Of a DNA stretch of 64,000 nt, positions 43,743 through 54,796 are shown piece after piece (positions within the stretch are counted from its first letter, which is position 1; every line of letters begins with the position of its first letter). The translations under genes and the position numbers were made by a program. The notes below the pieces were generated by a model that did no database searches, had not been told where the DNA came from, and saw only the letters and a list, made by a program, of their open reading frames with translations. Origin of the DNA: Phytopseudomonas daroniae (lineage in GTDB: Bacteria > Pseudomonadota > Gammaproteobacteria > Pseudomonadales > Pseudomonadaceae). Location of the stretch: positions 124,001 to 188,000 of the forward strand of contig NZ_QJUI01000005.1 of the NCBI RefSeq assembly GCF_004327285.1, given 5' to 3'.

Positions 43743-45482
43743 ATGGATATCAAACGCTCGATCCTGATCGTCGCCCTGGCAGTCGTGTCCTACCTGATGG
43801 TTCTTCAGTGGAACCAGGACTACGGCCAGGCCGCTCTGCCGAATCAGACAGCTTCCACCAGCAAAGCCGCGCCGAGCTTGCCGGAAACCGCCTCCGTTGC
43901 CAGCAACGACGATGTCCCGACGGCAAACGCCGACGGCAGCGATCCAAGCCCGGTGGAGGCCGTCGCTGTCAGCGATAAGCTGATCCAGGTTAAGACCGAC
44001 GTTCTGGATCTGGCCATCGATCCTCGCGGTGGTGATGTGGTAAGCCTGCAATTGCCGCACTACCCGCGTCGTCAGGATCGTCCCGATGTTCCCTTCCAGT
44101 TGTTCGACAATGGTAGCGAGCACCTGTACCTGGCACAGAGTGGCCTGACCGGCACCAACGGCCCGGACGCCCGTGCCAACGGCCGCCCGCTGTACAACAG
44201 CGAGCAGCGCGTCTATCAGTTGGCTGACGGTCAGGATCAACTGGTGGTCGACCTGAGCTTCAGCGAAGCCGGCGTCAATTACATCAAGCGTTTCACCTTC
44301 AACCGTGGCCTCGATACCAGTTGCTCGGCCAAGGAAGTGGAGCAGAAGAAAGCGGGTTGCATCAGTGGTAACGGTTACCAGATCGGGGTCTCCTACCTGA
44401 TCGACAACCAGAGTGCTGCGCCGTGGACAGGTAACCTGTTCGCCCAGCTCAAGCGTGACAACAGCGGTGACCCGTCCTCCAGCACCGCCACCGGTACTGC
44501 CACCTATCTCGGTGCAGCGCTGTGGACCGCCGAGAAGCCCTACACCAAGGTGTCGATGAAAGACATCGACAAGCAGGGCCTCAAGGAATCCGTACAGGGC
44601 GGCTGGATCGCCTGGCTGCAGCACTACTTCGTGACTGCCTGGATTCCGTCGAAAGACGACACCAACCTGGTACAGACCCGCAAGGACAGCCAGGGTAACT
44701 ACATCATTGGCTACACCGGCCCGGCACTGAACATTCCTGCCGGCGCCGAAGCTCAGGCCAGCACTACCCTGTATGCCGGTCCGAAGATCCAGAAGGATCT
44801 CGCCGCGCTGTCGCCAGGTCTGGATAAGACGGTCGACTACGGCATCCTGTGGTTCCTCGCCGAACCGATCTTCTGGTTGCTGGAACATATCCACAACCTG
44901 CTCGGCAACTGGGGCTTCTCGATCATCGTGCTGACGCTGATCATCAAGTTGGCATTCTTCCCGTTGTCGGCTGCCAGCTACCGTTCCATGGCCCGCATGC
45001 GTGCCGTGTCGCCACGCCTGCAGGCGCTGAAGGAACAGTTCGGTGACGATCGCCAGAAGATGTCCCAGGCGATGATGGAGCTGTACAAGAAAGAGAAGAT
45101 CAATCCGTTGGGCGGCTGCCTGCCGATCCTGGTGCAGATGCCAGTATTCCTGGCCCTGTACTGGACCCTGCTGGAATCCGTGGAGATGCGTCAGGCGCCG
45201 TGGATCCTGTGGATCACCGACCTGTCGATCAAGGATCCGTTCTTCATCCTGCCGATCATCATGGGCGCCACCATGTTCATCCAGCAGCAGCTCAACCCGA
45301 CGCCACCGGATCCCATGCAGGCCCGCGTGATGAAGATGATGCCGATCATTTTCACCTTCTTCTTCCTGTGGTTCCCGGCTGGTCTGGTGCTGTACTGGGT
45401 GGTCAACAACGTCCTGTCCATCGCCCAGCAGTGGTACATTACCCGCAAGATCGAAGCGGCGAGCAAGCCTTCAGAGGCGTAA
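43743..45482 (+). CDS. yidC: Membrane protein insertase YidC
   Basis: 579 residues. An N-terminal TM anchor (SILIVALAVVSYLMVLQW), a large periplasmic beta-sandwich domain (about 60-350), and the conserved five-TM insertase core (YGILWFLAEPIFWLLEHIHNLLGNWGFSIIVLTLIIKLAFFPLS ... LYWVVNNVLSIAQQW). The hydrophilic-groove Arg is in the first core helix region. It inserts Fo subunit c and other small membrane proteins. Confidence 0.97.
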   Translation: MDIKRSILIVALAVVSYLMVLQWNQDYGQAALPNQTASTSKAAPSLPETASVASNDDVPTANADGSDPSPVEAVAVSDKLIQVKTDVLDLAIDPRGGDVVSLQLPHYPRRQDRPDVPFQLFDNGSEHLYLAQSGLTGTNGPDARANGRPLYNSEQRVYQLADGQDQLVVDLSFSEAGVNYIKRFTFNRGLDTSCSAKEVEQKKAGCISGNGYQIGVSYLIDNQSAAPWTGNLFAQLKRDNSGDPSSSTATGTATYLGAALWTAEKPYTKVSMKDIDKQGLKESVQGGWIAWLQHYFVTAWIPSKDDTNLVQTRKDSQGNYIIGYTGPALNIPAGAEAQASTTLYAGPKIQKDLAALSPGLDKTVDYGILWFLAEPIFWLLEHIHNLLGNWGFSIIVLTLIIKLAFFPLSAASYRSMARMRAVSPRLQALKEQFGDDRQKMSQAMMELYKKEKINPLGGCLPILVQMPVFLALYWTLLESVEMRQAPWILWITDLSIKDPFFILPIIMGATMFIQQQLNPTPPDPMQARVMKMMPIIFTFFFLWFPAGLVLYWVVNNVLSIAQQWYITRKIEAASKPSEA

Positions 45483-45507
45483 CCGCTCACCCTTCGCCAG
45501 CTACATG

Positions 45508-45534
45508 ACAGACGCCCCCTAGTGGGGCGTTCTG
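45508..45534 (+). terminator. Stem-loop between yidC and mnmE
   Basis: ACGCCCC (45512-45518) pairs with GGGGCGT (45524-45530), extended by CAG/CTG with one bulge. Only TTC follows, so it is at best a weak terminator; partial readthrough into mnmE is likely. Confidence 0.55.
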
Positions 45535-45558
45535 CTATTCAGCGTTTGGAGATTTGTC

Positions 45559-46926
45559 ATGTCCACATCTCGTGAAACCATCACCGCCGTCGCTACCGCC
45601 CAGGGTCGTGGTGGCGTAGGCATCGTGAGGGTCTCAGGCCCGCGCGCACGGATGATCGCCATCACCCTGAGCGGTATCGAGCCGACGCCCCGGCATGCGC
45701 ATTACGGCGCCTGGCATGACAATGTCGGCGAGGTGATCGACGAAGGCCTCCTGCTGTTCTTCCCCGGGCCCAATTCCTTCACTGGTGAGGATGTGCTCGA
45801 GTTGCAGGGCCATGGTGGCCCGGTGGTGCTGGACATGCTCCTGCAACGCTGCCTGGAGCTGGGCGCACGTCAGGCACGTCCCGGCGAATTCAGCGAGCGG
45901 GCCTTCCTCAATGACAAGCTCGATCTGGCCCAGGCCGAAGCCATCGCCGACCTGATCGAGGCCAGTTCCGCACAGGCGGCGCGCAATGCCGTGCGCTCGT
46001 TGCAAGGCGAATTCTCCCGACGCGTGCACGAGCTCACCGAGCGCCTGATCAGCCTGCGCATCTATGTGGAGGCCGCCATCGACTTCCCCGAAGAGGAAAT
46101 CGACTTTCTTGCCGATGGCCATGTGCTGAGTCTGCTCGAAAGCGTGCGCGCACAGTTATCCACAGTGTTGCGCGAGGCCAACCAGGGCGCACTGCTACGC
46201 GATGGCATGAACGTGGTGATCGCCGGCCGCCCGAATGCCGGCAAATCCAGCCTGCTCAACGCCCTGGCAGGACGCGAAGCGGCCATCGTCACCGATGTCG
46301 CCGGCACCACTCGTGACGTGCTGCGCGAACATATCCACATCGACGGCATGCCTCTGCACGTGATCGATACCGCAGGGTTGCGCGACACCGAGGATCAGGT
46401 CGAGCGGATCGGCGTGGAACGTGCGCTGAAGGCTATCGGTGAGGCGGATCGGGTGCTCCTGGTAGTCGACTCCACGGCACCCGAGGCCAACGATCCCTTC
46501 GCCCTGTGGCCGGAGTTTCTGGAGCAACGTCCGGATCCGGCACGGGTCACGCTGATCCGTAACAAGGCAGATCTGTCGGCCGAATCCGTCGGCCTGCAGA
46601 CCAGCGACGACGGTCATGCCACGCTGGTGCTATCGGCCAAGTCCAGCGAGGGCCTGGAGCTGCTGCGCGAACATCTGAAAGCCTGCATGGGCTTCCAGCA
46701 AACGGCGGAGAGCGGCTTCAGCGCTCGCCGCCGCCACCTGGATGCACTGCACCAGGCCCAGAGCCACCTCGACCATGGCCACGCCCAGCTGACGCTGGCC
46801 GGCGCCGGCGAGCTGCTCGCCGAAGACCTGCGTCAGGCTCAGCAGGCGCTGGGGGAGATCACCGGTGCCTTCAGTTCCGACGACCTGCTCGGGCGCATCT
46901 TCTCGAGCTTCTGTATCGGAAAATGA
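45559..46926 (+). CDS. mnmE: tRNA modification GTPase MnmE
   Basis: 455 residues. N-terminal formyl-THF-binding domain ([21 protein letters not shown]), a helical domain, and an inserted G domain: G1 [13 protein letters not shown]3 DTAGLRDT, G4 RNKADL. The terminal CIGK carries the conserved Cys. With MnmG it makes the 5-carboxymethylaminomethyl group on wobble U34. A perfect DnaA box (TTATCCACA, 46156-46164) lies in its coding sequence. Confidence 0.97.
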   Translation: MSTSRETITAVATAQGRGGVGIVRVSGPRARMIAITLSGIEPTPRHAHYGAWHDNVGEVIDEGLLLFFPGPNSFTGEDVLELQGHGGPVVLDMLLQRCLELGARQARPGEFSERAFLNDKLDLAQAEAIADLIEASSAQAARNAVRSLQGEFSRRVHELTERLISLRIYVEAAIDFPEEEIDFLADGHVLSLLESVRAQLSTVLREANQGALLRDGMNVVIAGRPNAGKSSLLNALAGREAAIVTDVAGTTRDVLREHIHIDGMPLHVIDTAGLRDTEDQVERIGVERALKAIGEADRVLLVVDSTAPEANDPFALWPEFLEQRPDPARVTLIRNKADLSAESVGLQTSDDGHATLVLSAKSSEGLELLREHLKACMGFQQTAESGFSARRRHLDALHQAQSHLDHGHAQLTLAGAGELLAEDLRQAQQALGEITGAFSSDDLLGRIFSSFCIGK

Positions 46927-47166
46927 CGATACCGGTGTGATGCTTTCGGCATTGCCATGACCTCAGCATTGCCGGCAAGAAGGGCAGCGACAACCTGCCC
47001 AACTTTCGTTTTTACATCATGACCTGCCAAACCCTATGGCACGGCCTCGAATGCTGCTCCCACCACTGGGAAAACCTATTCGGTTTGGAGGGTTCGGTCT
47101 CGGGGGCGGTGGGGCAGGGGGCGTGATGACCTGCCAGCAATATCAATATTGTGTGAGGGACTCACC
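46927..47166. other. Intergenic region, no gene seen
   Basis: 240 bp between mnmE and the lipoprotein gene. A G-rich run (GGTCTCGGGGGCGGTGGGGC, near 47096) precedes it. No convincing terminator or promoter was recognised. Confidence 0.4.
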
Positions 47167-47646
47167 ATGAAATCCGTTTTCCAAGCCTTTTCCCTGCTGG
47201 GCTGTTTAATGCTCGCAGCCTGCTCTTTTGAAGATGGTGATTATCAGGCCGCGTCACTCAAGCTGGTGGAAGATTTCCACAACCAGGCTCAACGTGGGGA
47301 ATTCTCATCCATCTATAACGAGGCAGCGCCTGGCTTGAGAGAGGGCGCTTCAGAGTCAGACTTCGTTCGGATTCTTCGATTGATCGGCAAAACCATGGGA
47401 TCCATCGAGCGCAGCGAACTGGCCAACCGGGTTCCCACGAAAGCCGATGATGGCCGCATGCTGACACTATTGGTGTTCAACACTCAATTCAGCTCGGGCG
47501 CAGCTATGGAATCCTTCTACATCGAAAAGATCGACGATGAGCCCAAGCTTTTTCGCTACGACATAAATTCGGATGCACTGATCCAGGCATTGATCACCGA
47601 CCGGGAAACCAGGGAATCTGCCTCTCAGAACCCTGTGGAAAACTAG
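47167..47646 (+). CDS. Hypothetical lipoprotein
   Basis: 159 residues with a lipoprotein signal (KSVFQAFSLLGCLMLAACSF; lipobox LAAC, Cys about 19). Next residues are S-F-E-D, so sorting to the outer membrane is plausible. The mature part (LVEDFHNQAQRGEFSSIYNEAAPGLREGASESDFVRILRLIGKTMG) is NTF2/DUF4019-like in feel but is not recognised with certainty. It is the positional counterpart of the unnamed gene between trmE and gidA (PA5566) in P. aeruginosa. GAGGGA lies before the ATG. Its last codons overlap the DnaA-box-like TGTGGAAAA. Confidence 0.75.
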   Translation: MKSVFQAFSLLGCLMLAACSFEDGDYQAASLKLVEDFHNQAQRGEFSSIYNEAAPGLREGASESDFVRILRLIGKTMGSIERSELANRVPTKADDGRMLTLLVFNTQFSSGAAMESFYIEKIDDEPKLFRYDINSDALIQALITDRETRESASQNPVEN

Positions 47647-47895
47647 CCATAAGCCCCGTTCATAAGCAGGTGGCAAAGCTAGGGATAAACCACCCTGTGC
47701 ATAAGTACCTCATTTACACACAGGCTGACCACCGGTACCTAACACCCGCCACCCAGGATAATCGCGCTTTCATACATCGCTGTACATCAGATGATTAGAG
47801 GCTTGTAGCGATCTATCCACAGAAATCGTGAAGACCATTTATAAACATAAAAACAAGCCTTTTAAAAAGATCTTTTCTTTTTTCTTTTATTAACC
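47634..47895. other. Second origin-like region upstream of mnmG
   Basis: DnaA-box-like sites TGTGGAAAA 47634, TAGGGATAA 47680, TGTGCATAA 47696 (TTATGCACA on the other strand), CTATCCACA 47813, the block CCTAACACC at 47738, and an AT-rich region with ATAAAAACAAGC and TTTTAAAAAGAT (47840-47895). Relative to CCTAACACC, the sites are at -104, -58, -42 and +75; in oriC they are at -104, -57, -42 and +75. The sequence of the last block is also shared. Two origin-like regions have been reported for pseudomonads. Function here is not shown. Confidence 0.75.
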
Positions 47896-48000
47896 TTCCG
47901 TCCATTTCACCTCCCGGGCGTGGTGAACGGACAAGGTGAGTACGCTTGGAGAAGGTGCTCGATGACCAACGACCAGTTGGCTATTTTTTGTGCAAAAGGC

Positions 48001-48029
48001 TTCTTTCAATCTGGCTAAGTCCCTATACT
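48001..48029 (+). promoter_or_regulatory. Possible promoter of mnmG
   Basis: TATACT (48024-48029) is a good -10, with TTCTTT 17 bp upstream as a weak -35. It lies 61 bp before the mnmG start and directly after the AT-rich origin-like DNA. Confidence 0.45.
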
Positions 48030-48089
48030 TGCCGCCCTTTCCCGCTTTCAAATTAAAAGCTCCCCTTCTCAACAGGCACGAGGTGCGTG

Positions 48090-49982
48090 GTGGATTTCCC
48101 TTCCCGTTTTCAGGTGATCGTCATCGGCGGCGGCCATGCCGGTACCGAAGCCGCGCTTGCAGCGGCGCGCATGGGGGTAAAAACCCTGCTGCTGACCCAC
48201 AACGTGGAAACCCTCGGGCAGATGAGCTGCAACCCTGCCATCGGCGGGATCGGCAAGAGCCATCTGGTCAAGGAAATCGATGCCCTCGGTGGCGCCATGG
48301 CCATCGCCACTGACAAGGGCGGCATCCAGTTCCGTGTGCTGAACAGCCGCAAGGGGCCAGCCGTACGTGCTACCCGAGCCCAGGCCGATCGCATCCTGTA
48401 CAAGGCGGCGGTACGCGAGATTCTGGAAAACCAGCCCAACCTGTGGATATTTCAGCAGGCCGCGGACGACCTGATCGTCGAGCAGGATGAAGTCAAAGGT
48501 GTGGTCACCCAGATGGGTCTGCGTTTCTTCGCCGACTCGGTGGTACTGACCACCGGCACCTTCCTCGGTGGACTTATCCACATCGGTCTGCAGAATTATT
48601 CCGGCGGTCGCGCAGGCGATCCGCCTTCGATCGCGCTTGCCAAACGTCTGCGTGAATTGCCGCTGCGCGTTGGTCGCTTGAAGACCGGTACGCCACCCCG
48701 CATCGATGGTCGCTCGGTGGACTTCACCCAGATGACCGAGCAACCGGGCGATACGCCAATTCCAGTGATGTCCTTCATGGGCAACAAGGAACAGCATCCA
48801 CAGCAGGTGAGCTGCTGGATCACCCACACCAACGCGCGTACCCACGAGATCATCGCCGCGAACCTCGACCGTTCGCCGATGTACTCCGGGGTCATCGAGG
48901 GTGTGGGGCCGCGTTACTGCCCATCGATCGAAGACAAGATCCACCGCTTCGCCGACAAGGACAGCCACCAGGTGTTCATCGAGCCGGAAGGCCTGACCAC
49001 CCACGAGCTGTACCCCAACGGGATATCCACATCCCTGCCGTTCGACGTGCAACTGCAGATCGTACAGAGCATCCGTGGCATGGAGAACGCGCATATCGTG
49101 CGCCCGGGCTACGCCATCGAGTACGACTACTTCGATCCGCGCGACCTGAAGTACAGCCTGGAGACCAAGGTCATCGGCGGCCTGTTCTTCGCTGGCCAGA
49201 TCAACGGCACCACCGGCTACGAAGAAGCCGGCGCCCAAGGCCTGCTGGCCGGTGCCAACGCCGCACTGCGCGCCCAGGGCAAGGACAGCTGGTGCCCGCG
49301 CCGCGACGAGGCCTACATCGGCGTACTGGTCGACGACCTGATCACCCTGGGTACCCAGGAGCCCTACCGCATGTTCACCTCGCGGGCCGAGTACCGCCTG
49401 ATCCTGCGTGAGGACAATGCTGACCTGCGCCTGACCGAAAAGGGTCGCGAACTGGGCCTGGTGAACGATGAGCGCTGGGCGACCTTCGAGGCCAAGCGTG
49501 AGGGCATCACCCAGGAAGAGCAGCGCCTGAAAAGCACCTGGGTACGGCCAAACACGCCTCAGGGCGACGCCATCGTCGAGCGCTTCGGTACGCCGCTGAC
49601 CCATGAATACAACCTGCTCAACCTGCTGTCGCGCCCGGAGATCGACTATGCCGGTCTGATCGACGTGACTGGCGGCGGTGCCGAAGATCCGCAGGTTGCC
49701 GAGCAGGTCGAGATCAAGACCAAGTACGCCGGCTACATCGAGCGTCAGCAGGACGAGATCGCTCGCCTGCGCGCCAGTGAGGAAACCGAGCTGCCAGCGG
49801 ATATCGACTACGCGACGATTTCCGGCCTGTCCAAGGAAATCCAGCACAAGCTCGGCAACACCAGGCCACAGACCCTGGGTCAGGCATCGCGTATCCCCGG
49901 TGTCACGCCGGCGGCGATCTCGCTGTTGCTGATCCACCTGAAGAAACGCGGCGCGGGTCGCCAGCTGGAGCAGAGCGCCTGA
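48090..49982 (+). CDS. mnmG: tRNA uridine-5-carboxymethylaminomethyl modification protein MnmG (GidA)
   Basis: 630 residues, the length in P. aeruginosa. FAD-binding [17 protein letters not shown] at the start, LTTGTFLGG and the conserved [22 protein letters not shown] and [20 protein letters not shown]. The C-terminal helical domain binds MnmE. Two adjacent GTGs are possible; the second (48090) is 6 nt from GAGG and gives the family start MDFP. Its stop overlaps the rsmG start (TGATG). Confidence 0.96.
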   Translation: MDFPSRFQVIVIGGGHAGTEAALAAARMGVKTLLLTHNVETLGQMSCNPAIGGIGKSHLVKEIDALGGAMAIATDKGGIQFRVLNSRKGPAVRATRAQADRILYKAAVREILENQPNLWIFQQAADDLIVEQDEVKGVVTQMGLRFFADSVVLTTGTFLGGLIHIGLQNYSGGRAGDPPSIALAKRLRELPLRVGRLKTGTPPRIDGRSVDFTQMTEQPGDTPIPVMSFMGNKEQHPQQVSCWITHTNARTHEIIAANLDRSPMYSGVIEGVGPRYCPSIEDKIHRFADKDSHQVFIEPEGLTTHELYPNGISTSLPFDVQLQIVQSIRGMENAHIVRPGYAIEYDYFDPRDLKYSLETKVIGGLFFAGQINGTTGYEEAGAQGLLAGANAALRAQGKDSWCPRRDEAYIGVLVDDLITLGTQEPYRMFTSRAEYRLILREDNADLRLTEKGRELGLVNDERWATFEAKREGITQEEQRLKSTWVRPNTPQGDAIVERFGTPLTHEYNLLNLLSRPEIDYAGLIDVTGGGAEDPQVAEQVEIKTKYAGYIERQQDEIARLRASEETELPADIDYATISGLSKEIQHKLGNTRPQTLGQASRIPGVTPAAISLLLIHLKKRGAGRQLEQSA

Positions 49983-50629
49983 TGTCCGTCGTCACTGCCC
50001 GTCACGCCGAAGAATTGCAGCAAGGCGCCCGCGAACTGGGTGTCACGCTGTCCGAGCAGCAGCATGAGCAATTGCTCGCCTACCTGGCGCTGCTGATCAA
50101 GTGGAACAAGGCCTACAACCTGACCGCGGTGCGCGACCCTGACGAGATGGTGTCGCGGCATCTGCTCGACAGCCTCAGTGTCGTGCCGTTCGTTGCCGAG
50201 GCTGGGGATAACTGGCTGGACGTCGGCAGTGGCGGCGGTATGCCCGGTATTCCCCTGGCCATCCTGTTTCCCGAGCGAAATTTCACCCTGCTCGATTCGA
50301 ACGGAAAGAAAACCCGTTTTCTGACTCAGGTGAAGCTCGAGCTGAAACTGGCCAACCTGGACGTTATCCACAGCCGGGTCGAAGGCTTCACGCCGGAGCA
50401 GCCGTTCAGCGGCATCTGCTCGCGAGCGTTCAGTTCGCTGGAGGATTTCTCCAACTGGACGCGCCACCTTGGCGATGGCCAGACCCAGTGGTTGGCGATG
50501 AAGGGTGTGCACCCGGATGACGAGTTGCAGGCATTACCTGCGGACTTCCGTCTCACTGCCACCCACGTACTCAAGGTTCCCGGTTGCCAAGGTCAGCGCC
50601 ATCTGTTGATACTGCGTCGCTCGGTCTAG
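49982..50629 (+). CDS. rsmG: 16S rRNA (guanine527-N7)-methyltransferase RsmG (GidB)
   Basis: 215 residues. The SAM motif I is [21 protein letters not shown] (about 78-98), with [20 protein letters not shown] before it and [10 protein letters not shown] after. It methylates G527 in 16S rRNA. It overlaps mnmG by one base and is 13 bp before parA. A perfect DnaA box (50364-50372) lies within. Confidence 0.96.
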   Translation: MSVVTARHAEELQQGARELGVTLSEQQHEQLLAYLALLIKWNKAYNLTAVRDPDEMVSRHLLDSLSVVPFVAEAGDNWLDVGSGGGMPGIPLAILFPERNFTLLDSNGKKTRFLTQVKLELKLANLDVIHSRVEGFTPEQPFSGICSRAFSSLEDFSNWTRHLGDGQTQWLAMKGVHPDDELQALPADFRLTATHVLKVPGCQGQRHLLILRRSV

Positions 50630-50642
50630 GGGGAACGGCAAC

Positions 50643-51431
50643 ATGGCTAAAGTATTCGCAATCGCCAACCAGAAAGGCGGCGTGGGCAAGACCACGACTT
50701 GCATCAACCTGGCGGCCTCCCTGGTTGCGACCAAACGCCGTGTGCTGCTCATCGACCTCGATCCACAGGGCAATGCCACCACCGGCAGCGGTGTGGACAA
50801 GCAGGCGCTGGAGCATTCCATCTACGACGTGCTGGTCGGTGAGTGCAACCTGGTCGAGGCCATGCAGTTCTCCGAGCACGGCGGCTACCAGCTGCTGCCG
50901 GCCAACCGTGACCTGACAGCCGCGGAAGTCGGTCTGCTGGAAATGAAGATGAAGGAGAGCCGCCTGCGTTACGCACTGGCGCCGATCCGCGAGAATTACG
51001 ATTACATCCTCATCGACTGCCCGCCGGCATTGTCCATGCTGACCGTCAACGCCCTGGTCGCCGCCGATGGGGTGATCATTCCGATGCAGTGCGAGTACTA
51101 CGCACTCGAGGGGCTGAGCGATCTGGTCAACAGCATCCAGCGTATCGGCAAGCTGCTCAATCCGTCGCTGAAGATCGAAGGCCTGCTGCGTACCATGTAC
51201 GACCCGCGCATCAGCCTGACCAACGACGTATCGGCGCAGCTCAAGGAACATTTTCCCGACACGCTCTATCAAACCGTGATCCCGCGTAACGTGCGTCTGG
51301 CCGAAGCGCCGAGTTTCGGCATGCCGGCGCTGGTCTACGACAAGCAATCCCGTGGTGCGATCGCCTATCTGGCGTTGGCTGGCGAACTGGTTCGCCGTCA
51401 GCGTGCGAACGCCCACACCGCAACCGTATAA
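50643..51431 (+). CDS. parA: Chromosome partitioning ATPase ParA (Soj)
   Basis: 262 residues. Deviant Walker A KGGVGKTTTCINLAASL at 11-27, Walker A' LLIDLDPQGNATTG, and Walker B YDYILIDCPPALSM. It moves the ParB-parS complexes. GGGGG(A) lies upstream of the ATG. Operon with rsmG before and parB after (11 bp). Confidence 0.96.
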   Translation: MAKVFAIANQKGGVGKTTTCINLAASLVATKRRVLLIDLDPQGNATTGSGVDKQALEHSIYDVLVGECNLVEAMQFSEHGGYQLLPANRDLTAAEVGLLEMKMKESRLRYALAPIRENYDYILIDCPPALSMLTVNALVAADGVIIPMQCEYYALEGLSDLVNSIQRIGKLLNPSLKIEGLLRTMYDPRISLTNDVSAQLKEHFPDTLYQTVIPRNVRLAEAPSFGMPALVYDKQSRGAIAYLALAGELVRRQRANAHTATV

Positions 51432-51442
51432 GGAATCTGTGC

Positions 51443-52315
51443 ATGGCCGCCAAGAAACGAGGGCTGGGACGAGGCCTGGACGCCCTGTTGGGGGGCTCCA
51501 GCGTCGACACTCTGGAGGAAGAAGCGGTCAAGGCCGATACCAGTGAGTTGCAGCACCTGCCTCTGGATCTGATCCAGCGCGGCAAATACCAGCCACGCCG
51601 CGACATGGACGTCACCGCTCTCGAAGAGCTGGCCCAGTCGATCAAATCCCATGGTGTGATGCAGCCTATCGTTGTGCGTCCGGTGGGCGAAGGTCGATTC
51701 GAGATCGTTGCCGGTGAACGCCGCTGGCGAGCCACCCAGAAAGCAGGCCTGGATCGCATTCCGGCTCTGGTGCGTGAGCTGCCGGACGAGGCCGCCATCG
51801 CCATGGCGCTGATCGAGAACATCCAGCGCGAAGACCTCAATCCGATTGAAGAAGCCATGGCCCTGCAGCGCCTGCAGCAGGAGTTTCAGCTCACCCAGCA
51901 ACAGGTGGCCGAAGCCGTCGGCAAGTCGCGGGTCACCATCACCAACCTGCTGCGCCTGATCGCCCTGCCCGAAGAAGTGAAAACCCTTCTCTCCCATGGT
52001 GATCTGGAAATGGGCCATGCCCGTGCACTGCTTGGCCTGCCTGCCGAACAGCAGACAGAAGGAGCGCGACACGTTGTCGCACGAGGCCTGACCGTCCGTC
52101 AGACCGAGGCGCTTGTGAGGCAATGGCTGAATATCCAGGACAAACCTGCCTCCCCCGCCAAGACCGATCCGGACATCAGCCGGCTCGAACAGCGCCTGGC
52201 TGAGCGGCTGGGCTCTCCGGTGCAGATCAAGCATGGGCAGAAGGGCAAAGGCCAACTGGTCATCCGTTACAATTCCCTCGATGAACTTCAGGGCGTTCTA
52301 GCCCACATCCGCTGA
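51443..52315 (+). CDS. parB: Chromosome partitioning protein ParB (Spo0J)
   Basis: 290 residues. The start AAKKRGLGRGLDALLGG binds ParA; the CTPase/ParB domain includes GRFEIVAGERRWRATQKAGL (GERRxRA) and IENIQREDLNPIEEA; an HTH follows (TQQQVAEAVGKSRVTITNLLRL); the C-terminus dimerises. It binds the parS sites in recF. Confidence 0.96.
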   Translation: MAAKKRGLGRGLDALLGGSSVDTLEEEAVKADTSELQHLPLDLIQRGKYQPRRDMDVTALEELAQSIKSHGVMQPIVVRPVGEGRFEIVAGERRWRATQKAGLDRIPALVRELPDEAAIAMALIENIQREDLNPIEEAMALQRLQQEFQLTQQQVAEAVGKSRVTITNLLRLIALPEEVKTLLSHGDLEMGHARALLGLPAEQQTEGARHVVARGLTVRQTEALVRQWLNIQDKPASPAKTDPDISRLEQRLAERLGSPVQIKHGQKGKGQLVIRYNSLDELQGVLAHIR

Positions 52316-52359
52316 AACAATTGCTCCCGCAGCACTAGTCCGAAAAGACTTTCGAGCGG

Positions 52360-52388
52360 TTGAACGGGGTGGGAACCACCCCTATACT
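52360..52388 (+). promoter_or_regulatory. Near-consensus sigma70 promoter of the atp operon
   Basis: TTGAAC (52360-52365), a 17-bp spacer, TATACT (52383-52388). The spacer (GGGGTGGGAACCACCCC) is itself an inverted repeat. Transcription would start near 52395, about 80 bp before atpI. Confidence 0.85.
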
Positions 52389-52474
52389 CTGCGCGCATTT
52401 CGGCCGCACAAACTATGCCAAGGCATTGATTATTCTGGCGCCGATACCATGAGGGCCATCTCCTAGGTAATTCG

Positions 52475-52867
52475 ATGGATATCCGCACGCCAAAACGCCT
52501 GCCCTTCCATCGCATTCCGGTTTTCCCGGTGCTTGTGGTTCAGTTGATCGTGGTGCTTTTACTCGCTGCTGCTCTTTGGCAATGGCGAGGTGCTGTTGCC
52601 GGTTACTCCGGTCTTTGTGGCGGCCTGATCGCCTGGCTGCCGAATCTGTACTTCGCCCACAAGGCATTCCGGTTTTCCGGAGCGCGGGCGGCCCAGGCCA
52701 TCGTCCGGTCGTTCTATGCCGGCGAAGCAGGGAAACTGGTTTTGACAGCGGTGCTTTTTGCGCTGGTGTTTGCAGGTGTGAAGCCTTTGGATGCGCTGGC
52801 GTTGTTCGGCGTATTCCTGCTGACCCAATTGGTCAACTGGTTCGCACCCTTGCTGATGAAGAGATAA
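52475..52867 (+). CDS. atpI: ATP synthase subunit I
   Basis: 130-residue membrane protein with four hydrophobic segments (FPVLVVQLIVVLLLAAALWQW; GLCGGLIAWLPNLYFAHKAF; LVLTAVLFALVFAGVKPL; ALFGVFLLTQLVNWFAPLL). It helps assemble the c-ring and takes part in magnesium handling in some bacteria. First gene of the atp operon. Confidence 0.92.
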   Translation: MDIRTPKRLPFHRIPVFPVLVVQLIVVLLLAAALWQWRGAVAGYSGLCGGLIAWLPNLYFAHKAFRFSGARAAQAIVRSFYAGEAGKLVLTAVLFALVFAGVKPLDALALFGVFLLTQLVNWFAPLLMKR

Positions 52868-52874
52868 CTTTTAA

Positions 52875-53768
<894 letters not shown>

Positions 53769-53780
53769 CAGCGCGTAGCG

Positions 53781-53828
53781 CATCCGATGCCCTTCTCCCT
53801 CGGGAGAAGGTGCCCGAAGGGCGGATGA
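53781..53828. repeat. Intergenic palindrome between atpB and atpE
   Basis: CATCCG...CGGATG ends enclose CCCTTCTCCC/GGGAGAAGG and CCCGAAGGG, a nested inverted repeat. The 228-bp gap to atpE is unusually long for this operon; the hairpin may separate the mRNA level of atpE, which is needed in excess, from that of atpB. Confidence 0.75.
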
Positions 53829-53954
53829 GGGGGCTTTTTAGTACCTGATTCCCCGCAGAACGGATGAGAGAGCGTTGTTGATGGATCCGGCCTCGGCTGG
53901 AACGCCCGCAAGGGCACTGGAAGTAACGGTTTTGCTTTACCGCTTTACCCTTAG

Positions 53955-54254
<300 letters not shown>

Positions 54255-54311
54255 TCACTCGAATTTTCGAGTTGATTGGTGTGATGGACAACGAACGAGC
54301 GAGGTGTTGGC

Positions 54312-54782
54312 GTGAACATTAATGCAACCCTGATTGGCCAATCCGTTGCCTTCTTCATCTTCGTGCTGTTCTGCATGAAGTTCGTGTGGCCTCCGGTCAT
54401 TGCGGCTTTGCAGGAACGTCAGAAGAAGATTGCAGAAGGTCTGGATGCAGCCAGTCGTGCGGCTCGTGACCTGGAGTTGGCCCAAGAGAAAGCGGGTCAG
54501 CAACTGCGCGAAGCCAAAACCCAGGCTGCTGAGATCATCGAGCAAGCCAAGAAGCGCGGCACTCAGATCGTCGACGAAGCCCGTGAACAGGCTCGTGTCG
54601 AGGCTGATCGCGTGAAGGCTCAGGCTCAGGCCGAGATCGAACAGGAAATCAACAGCGTCAAAGACGCCCTGCGTGCCCAAGTGGGTGCTCTGGCCGTCGG
54701 CGGTGCCGAGAAGATCCTGGGCGCATCCATCGACCAAAACGCGCATGCGGAGCTGGTTTCCAAACTGGCCGCCGAAATTTAA
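54312..54782 (+). CDS. atpF: ATP synthase Fo subunit b
   Basis: 156 residues from a GTG start. One N-terminal TM helix ([20 protein letters not shown]), then a long charged helix that forms the peripheral stalk. Length equals that in P. aeruginosa. Confidence 0.96.
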   Translation: MNINATLIGQSVAFFIFVLFCMKFVWPPVIAALQERQKKIAEGLDAASRAARDLELAQEKAGQQLREAKTQAAEIIEQAKKRGTQIVDEAREQARVEADRVKAQAQAEIEQEINSVKDALRAQVGALAVGGAEKILGASIDQNAHAELVSKLAAEI

Positions 54783-54796
54783 GCGAGGGCGCGATC

